Assembly (NCBI RefSeq): GCF_001592285.1
Contig: NZ_BCWQ01000002.1
Location: 1-64,000, forward strand
Direction of reading: 5' to 3'
DNA: 64,000 nucleotides
Source of the DNA: Hydrogenophaga pseudoflava NBRC 102511
Lineage (GTDB): Bacteria; Pseudomonadota; Gammaproteobacteria; Burkholderiales; Burkholderiaceae_C
This document shows, one piece after another, positions 60,401-64,000 of the stretch. The notes beneath the pieces are model-generated. The model did no database searches. It was not told the origin of the DNA and worked only from the letters and a program-made list of their open reading frames with translations. Position numbers and translations under genes: made by a program. Position 1 is the stretch's first letter; every line of letters starts with the position of its first letter.

Positions 60401-61418
60401 GCTCGATGAGCAACTGCTCCACCTTCTGGCGGAAGCTGTAGCGCTTGACGCGGGCCGTGCCGGCGTCGATGACGAAACGGATGCCCGGCACCGTCAGCGA
60501 GGTCTCGGCCACATTGGTCGAGAGCACGATGCGGCGCTGGCCGTGCGGCTGGAAGATGCGGTCCTGCTCGGCCTGCGACAGGCGCGCGAACAGCGGCAGC
60601 ACCTCGGCGTTGCGCAGCGCGGGCTGATGCGACAGGTGTTTGCGCAGATGGTCGGCGGCCTCGCGGATCTCGCGCTCGCCGGGCAGGAACACCAGGATGT
60701 CACCGCCCTGGCCTGCTCCACCGCGCCACAGTTCGTCCACGCCGTCGCCAATCGCATCGTTCAGGTCGTATTCGCGGCTCTCTTCAAACGGCCGGTAACG
60801 CACCTCCACCGGGTAGGTGCGGCCAGAGACCATCAAGACAGGCGCTTTGCCTTTGCTGGACGCGAAGTAGTCCGCAAAGCGGTCCGCGTCGATGGTGGCC
60901 GAGGTGACGATCACCTTCAGGTCCGGCCGGCGCGGCAGCAGCTGGCGCAGGTAACCCAGCAGGAAGTCGATGTTCAGCGAGCGCTCGTGCGCCTCGTCGA
61001 TGATCAGCGTGTCGTAGGCGCGCAGGTCGGGGTCGGTCTGCGTCTCGGCCAGCAGGATGCCGTCGGTCATCAGCTTGACCGAGGCGTCCTTGCTCAGCCG
61101 GTCCTGGAAGCGCACCTTGTAGCCCACCACCTCGCCCAGCGGTGTCTTCAGCTCTTCGGCAATGCGCTTGGCCACGCTGCTGGCCGCGATCCGCCGCGGC
61201 TGCGTGTGGCCGATCAGCTGGCCGCGCTGGCCCGGCTTCGCGTTGAGCCGGCCACGCCCCATCGCCAGGGCAATCTTGGGCAACTGCGTGGTCTTGCCCG
61301 AACCGGTTTCGCCGCAGACGATCACGACCTGGTGGTCGCGGATGGCGTCCTCGATCTCCTGCCGGCGGGCGGAGACGGGCAAGGCTTCTGGGAACTCGAT
61401 GTGCAGCGCGGAGGACAA
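57486..61418 (-). CDS. hrpA: ATP-dependent RNA helicase HrpA
   Basis: HrpA is a large DEAH-box RNA helicase thought to act on mRNA and stalled ribosomes. The protein of about 1310 residues has Walker A GETGSGKTTQLP near 34, DEAH in LIIDEAHERSLN near 140, ATIDADRFADYF, NVAETSLTVPGIRFVIDAG and QRAGRCGR near 347. The C-terminal two thirds is the HrpA-type extension. No ATG exists near the start; a TTG at 61418 (or 61436) begins the conserved part. The far longer frame to 61940 overlaps argA and is not used. Confidence 0.93.
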   Translation of the reverse strand: MSSALHIEFPEALPVSARRQEIEDAIRDHQVVIVCGETGSGKTTQLPKIALAMGRGRLNAKPGQRGQLIGHTQPRRIAASSVAKRIAEELKTPLGEVVGYKVRFQDRLSKDASVKLMTDGILLAETQTDPDLRAYDTLIIDEAHERSLNIDFLLGYLRQLLPRRPDLKVIVTSATIDADRFADYFASSKGKAPVLMVSGRTYPVEVRYRPFEESREYDLNDAIGDGVDELWRGGAGQGGDILVFLPGEREIREAADHLRKHLSHQPALRNAEVLPLFARLSQAEQDRIFQPHGQRRIVLSTNVAETSLTVPGIRFVIDAGTARVKRYSFRQKVEQLLIEPISQAAANQRAGRCGRVADGICIRLYDEAGFNGRPKFTDPEILRSSLAGVILRMKALHLGAVEDFAFLEAPQRRAITDGYQLLSELGAVDEANELTRIGQTLSRLPLDPRVGRILLEAQQRGALDEVLVIASALSLQDVRDRPMDKQTQADQAHKKFDDEKSEFTGTLKLWKWLEDSKGGHGTDHKLSHRQYENLLRENYINVRRVREWRDIHSQLHTVVAEHKWPINTAPASYEQLHLSMLAGLLGNIGQKNDTEDWYLGARGIKFHRHPGANLSKKPGRWIVCAELVETARLFGRGIANIEPQWLEQVGGHLLKKQVLDPHWEKKAGRVSAYERATLYGLVVYQQRRVDYQKVDPAGARDLFIREALVGHLHEDTWDSKLPFLAANRRTVREVQELEHKARRQDVLVDDELIYAFYEQQIPAHVCGGADFERWWRDASRENPKLLFLTREELMRHEAAGITTQAYPKTVRLGGVDCAAAYLHEPGDPRDGVSVTVPIFALNQVSEDRCDWLVPGMLKDKVQALLKTLHQRPRSRLVPLPATAEKMTEALCQPEVFASGNLMDALLKLVREATQLPVQRNDIKVDMLPAHHFMHLRVVDEHGRQLGQGRNLGALKAELGSKARGAFQALASLKLQDITAPAAGAPAAPTPAPAADHARRVPAPDKAKAPAAPASKASSAEQRHTTWDFGELPELMEIRKGGQTLIGFPALIDDGDAVRIEVFDEPEVAQARHRAGLRRLFALQIKDALKYLEKNLPSLQAMGVAYMAVGKTDSGGGGGTLDELKNQILDLALDRAFLTDPLPADAAAFKARVDEGRGRLTLIANEIARQAGVILTEFAAAQRKLKDSKPPADVATDVQQQLQRLVPKTFLSSTPYAQLQHFPRYLKAVQLRLDKLRGDPARDAAKFAELRPQDQRFWRLVAERKGVQDARLQEVRWLLEELRVSFFAQELRTPQPVSIKRIDKAWAQLNT

Positions 61419-61493
61419 GGGGATAACTTCAGTCAAAATCGGGCAACCCGCGATTATCCTGCGCACCCCGCCCGTCTGCCCCACCCGCCCGAC

Positions 61494-62834
61494 ATGTCCA
61501 CCGTCTTCAATTTCACCTTCGTGCCCTGGTTCCGTTCGGTGGCCCCGTACATCCACAAGTTCCGGAACCAGACCTTCGTGATCGGCCTGACTGGCGAGGC
61601 CATCGCTGCGGGCAAGCTGGCCTCGATCGCGCAGGACATCGCCATGATCCAGGCCATGGGCGTGAAGATCGTGCTGGTGCACGGCTTCCGCCCGCAGGTC
61701 AACGAACAGCTGCGCCTCAAGGGCCAGGAGGCGAAGTACTCGCATGGCATGCGCATCACCGACCCGATCGCGCTGGATTGCGCACAGGAAGCGGCGGGCC
61801 AGCTGCGTTACGAAATTGAAGCCGCCTTCAGCCAGGGCCTGCCCAACACGCCCATGGCCGGCGCCCGGGTGCGCGTGATTTCGGGCAACTTCATCACCGC
61901 CCGACCGGTGGGCCTGATCGACGGTGTCGATTTCCAACATACGGGCCTGGTGCGCAAGGTGGACACCGAAGGCATCCAGCGCACGCTGGACATGGGCGCC
62001 CTGGTGCTGATCTCGCCATTCGGCTTTTCACCCACCGGCGAGGCGTTCAATCTCGGGATGGAAGACGTGGCGACCTCGGTGGCTGTGGCCTTGCAGAGCG
62101 ACAAGCTCATCTTCCTGACCGAGATCCCGGGCATCCGCGTGGACGCCAACGATCCTGAAAGCGACATCGACACCGAGCTGCCCCTGGCCGATGCCAAGCG
62201 CCTGATCGCCAGCCTGCCCGTCGCCACCCTGCCCACCGATCCGGGCTTCTACCTGCAGCACTGCGTGCGCGCCTGCGAAGGTGGTGTGGAACGCAGCCAC
62301 ATCATTCCGTTCAAGCTGGACGGGTCGCTGCTGCTGGAGATCTATGTGCACGACGGCATCGGCACCATGGTGGTGGACGAGAAACTGGAGAGCGTGCGCG
62401 AAGCCACCATCGACGACGTCAGTGGCATCGTGGCCCTGATCGAGCCCTTCGAGAAGGACGGCACCCTGGTCAAACGCGACCGCACCGAGATCGAACGCGA
62501 CGCCGGCAACTACACCATCATCGAACACGACGGCGTGATCTTCGGCTGCGCCGCGCTCTACCCCTACCCCGAAGAGCGCACCGCCGAAATGGCCGCGCTC
62601 ACCGTTTCGCCACAGAGCCAGAGCCAGGGCGACGGCGAGCGCCTGCTCAAGCGCATCGAGACCCGCGCCCGGGCCCAGGGACTGCAGAGCATCTTCGTGC
62701 TCACCACCCGCACCATGCACTGGTTCATCAAGCGAGGCTTCGTGCAGGTCAACCCCGACTGGCTGCCCGAGGCGCGCAAGCGCAAGTACAACTGGGACCG
62801 CCGCAGCCAGGTGCTGGTCAAGAAGCTGGGCTAA
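61494..62834 (+). CDS. argA: N-acetylglutamate synthase
   Basis: ArgA makes N-acetylglutamate from glutamate and acetyl-CoA, the first step of arginine synthesis. The 446-residue protein has an N-terminal amino acid kinase domain (FVIGLTGEAIAAGKLASIAQD; VLVHGFRPQVNEQL) that binds arginine as inhibitor, and a C-terminal GNAT domain (EERTAEMAALTVSPQSQSQGDGERLL). The ATG at 61494 starts the conserved part. It is divergent from hrpA with about 75 bases between. Confidence 0.96.
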   Translation: MSTVFNFTFVPWFRSVAPYIHKFRNQTFVIGLTGEAIAAGKLASIAQDIAMIQAMGVKIVLVHGFRPQVNEQLRLKGQEAKYSHGMRITDPIALDCAQEAAGQLRYEIEAAFSQGLPNTPMAGARVRVISGNFITARPVGLIDGVDFQHTGLVRKVDTEGIQRTLDMGALVLISPFGFSPTGEAFNLGMEDVATSVAVALQSDKLIFLTEIPGIRVDANDPESDIDTELPLADAKRLIASLPVATLPTDPGFYLQHCVRACEGGVERSHIIPFKLDGSLLLEIYVHDGIGTMVVDEKLESVREATIDDVSGIVALIEPFEKDGTLVKRDRTEIERDAGNYTIIEHDGVIFGCAALYPYPEERTAEMAALTVSPQSQSQGDGERLLKRIETRARAQGLQSIFVLTTRTMHWFIKRGFVQVNPDWLPEARKRKYNWDRRSQVLVKKLG

Positions 62835-62858
62835 GCCTGCCCAGCTAGCAGGCCGCGC

Positions 62859-63371
62859 CTACCGTCGGCGCAGCAGCAGTGCCGTCGCCAGCGCCGCAAT
62901 GCCGGCAAAACAGAGGAAGGACCAGTTTGCGATGGACAGGCCCAGGAAGGTCCAGTCGATCGCCGAGCAGTCGCCGCTGCCCTTGAAGATCATGGGAATC
63001 GCTCGCTTGAGCGGGAAGGATTCGATCATTCCGTAGAAGTCGCGTCCGCAGCTGAGCACCTCGGGCGGGTACCACTGCAGAAAACTCTGGCGCGCGGCGA
63101 CGAAGGCGCCACCCAGTGCCAGCAGACCCATCAGGACGACGCCGACGCGCCGGCCCTTGGCCCCCGACAGGGAGGCAGCGACACCGGCCATGATGGCCAC
63201 GAGGATCAACGCATAACGCTGCACGATGCACATCGGGCAGGGCTCCAGTCCCACCACATGCTGCAGGTACATGCCGAAAGCCAGCAGGCCGATGCAGCCG
63301 GCAGCCACCAGGGTCAGCACACGGCGCGGGTACTGGTCAAGAACATCGAGGGCGGGGGTGAGGAAACTCAA
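62859..63371 (-). CDS. dsbB: Disulfide bond formation protein DsbB
   Basis: DsbB reoxidises DsbA and passes electrons to quinone. The 170-residue inner membrane protein has four helices. The two cysteine pairs are CPMC at 45-48 and Cys108 with Cys135 (VLSCGRDF and GSGDCSAIDW). The helix-edge arginine in IVQRYALIL near 52 fits the quinone site. dsbA is not in the window. It is close to the end of fpr, 72 bases upstream. Confidence 0.95.
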   Translation of the reverse strand: MSFLTPALDVLDQYPRRVLTLVAAGCIGLLAFGMYLQHVVGLEPCPMCIVQRYALILVAIMAGVAASLSGAKGRRVGVVLMGLLALGGAFVAARQSFLQWYPPEVLSCGRDFYGMIESFPLKRAIPMIFKGSGDCSAIDWTFLGLSIANWSFLCFAGIAALATALLLRRR

Positions 63372-63387
63372 GAAAACTCCAGAAGAT

Positions 63388-63423
63388 GAAAAAGGCGCTG
63401 CGGGTGGACCCGGCCAGCGCCTT
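63388..63423 (-). terminator. Terminator after the ferredoxin-NADP reductase gene
   Basis: On the minus strand a compound stem GGCGCTG / CAGCGCC with an inner CGGGT / ACCCG stem ends in TTTTTC. It lies 20 bases after the fpr stop and before dsbB. Confidence 0.75.
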
Positions 63424-63443
63424 CAAGTTCCAGCGGCGGGCGA

Positions 63444-64000
63444 TCAGCCGTTGTCGGCGAACGCGCGCTCGATCACGAACTGGCCCGGGCGCGTGGTATT
63501 GCCCTCAGCAAAACCGCGCTTCTCGCACAGCGCCTTGAGGTCGCGCAGCATCTCGGGGCTGCCGCAGATCATGACGCGGTCTTCGGCGGGGTTCAACTCA
63601 GGCAGGCCGGTGTCCTTGGCGATCTGGCCGCTCTCGATGATGTTGGGGATGCGGCCCTGGTGCACGAAGGGTTCGCGGGTTACGGTCGGGTAGTAGATGA
63701 ACTGCTGGCTCACCATCTCGCCCAGGAACTCGTGCTGCTTGAGCTGGGTTTCCAGCATGTCGCGGTAGGCCAGTTCCTTGACCTCGCGCACCCCGTGGAT
63801 CAGCACCACCTGCTCGAACTTCTCGTAAGTCTCGGGGTCGCGCACGATCGAGAGGAACGGCGCCAGCCCGGTGCCGGTGGCCAGCAGGTACAGGCGCTTG
63901 GCCGGCAGCAGGTAGTCGATCAGCAGCGTACCGGTGGGCTTCTTGCCAACGATGATGGTGTCGCCCACCTGGATGTGCTGCAGGCGGCTGGTCAGCGGAC
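63444..64000 (-). CDS. fpr: Ferredoxin-NADP reductase, C-terminal part (cut by the right edge)
   Basis: This is the C-terminal 185 or so residues of a ferredoxin/flavodoxin-NADP reductase, which moves electrons between NADPH and small iron-sulfur or flavin proteins. It has the end of the FAD domain (LQHIQVGDTIIVGKKPTG), the NADP-binding YLLATGTGLAPFLSIVRDP, VVLIHGVREVKELAYRD and MICGSPEMLRDL. The frame stays open through the right edge, so the start is missing. The C-terminus ends FVIERAFADNG, with no aromatic last residue, as in other bacterial type members. Confidence 0.93.
   Translation of the reverse strand, partial: PLTSRLQHIQVGDTIIVGKKPTGTLLIDYLLPAKRLYLLATGTGLAPFLSIVRDPETYEKFEQVVLIHGVREVKELAYRDMLETQLKQHEFLGEMVSQQFIYYPTVTREPFVHQGRIPNIIESGQIAKDTGLPELNPAEDRVMICGSPEMLRDLKALCEKRGFAEGNTTRPGQFVIERAFADNG

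Noticed and set aside
58812-61490. Open reading frame on the plus strand for most of 58812-61493, in frame with argA and antisense to hrpA
   Set aside because: Its sequence is low in complexity (rich in H, Q, R, V, L and G) and mirrors hrpA; such frames arise from codon use in GC-rich genes. argA starts at 61494.

Overview
The window looks like ordinary chromosome from a GC-rich betaproteobacterium of the family Comamonadaceae, most like Hydrogenophaga or a close relative. I judge this from the high GC content, the gene order yebC-purD-hemF-nadD-rsfS-rlmH-maf-rng, the clpS-clpA/icd neighbourhood, the exbBD-lpxK-kdsB-adk run and the pepA-holC/lptFG divergence. I see no phage, insertion sequence, CRISPR array, toxin-antitoxin pair, secretion island or obvious defence locus.

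Layout. 1-1.4 kb: start of a chemoreceptor gene cut by the left edge, then two lysine tRNAs with a shared terminator. 1.4-6.1 kb (minus): tcdA with a YedE-type sulfur transporter, then cpoB, pal and tolB of the Tol-Pal envelope system. 6.3-8.1 kb (plus): msbA. 8.1-15.0 kb (minus): a compact eight-gene operon whose genes overlap or nearly touch. 15.1-17.5 kb (plus): a HerA-like ATPase and a lipoprotein esterase. 17.5-25.5 kb: clpA, clpS, two unrelated isocitrate dehydrogenases with a DUF192 gene between them, and sodB. 25.6-31.2 kb: xseA, then the exbB-exbD-lpxK-ycaR-kdsB-adk run. 31.3-34.6 kb: an asparaginase divergent from lexA across two SOS boxes, a small unknown gene and a 2-hydroxyacid dehydrogenase.

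34.6-42.3 kb: a FimV-like protein, then an acyl-CoA catabolic cluster (3-hydroxyacyl-CoA dehydrogenase, enoyl-CoA hydratase/isomerase, Crp-family regulator, phosphotransferase, acyl-CoA dehydrogenase). 42.4-44.9 kb: proline and arginine tRNAs and a fused oxidoreductase-SelD gene. 44.9-49.8 kb (minus): a YnjBCD-type ABC transporter and a branched-chain amino acid binding lipoprotein. 50-56.7 kb: holC and pepA divergent from lptF-lptG-cbiX-cysB and an aminotransferase. 56.7-64 kb: a Tat-exported Rieske protein, hrpA, argA (divergent), dsbB and the end of a ferredoxin-NADP reductase cut by the right edge.

How the genes work together. Several groups serve the cell envelope (tolB-pal-cpoB, msbA, lpxK-kdsB, lptFG). 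Others serve ribosome and tRNA upkeep (rsfS, rlmH, rng, tcdA) or sulfur and siroheme metabolism (YedE, tcdA, cbiX, cysB). The acyl-CoA cluster contains a kinase-plus-dehydrogenase pair like LvaA/LvaC of the levulinate pathway and may degrade 4-hydroxy acids; this is the most interesting metabolic lead here. I did not find a convincing undescribed system. The rest of the findings are unusual architectures or regulatory sites in otherwise known genes.
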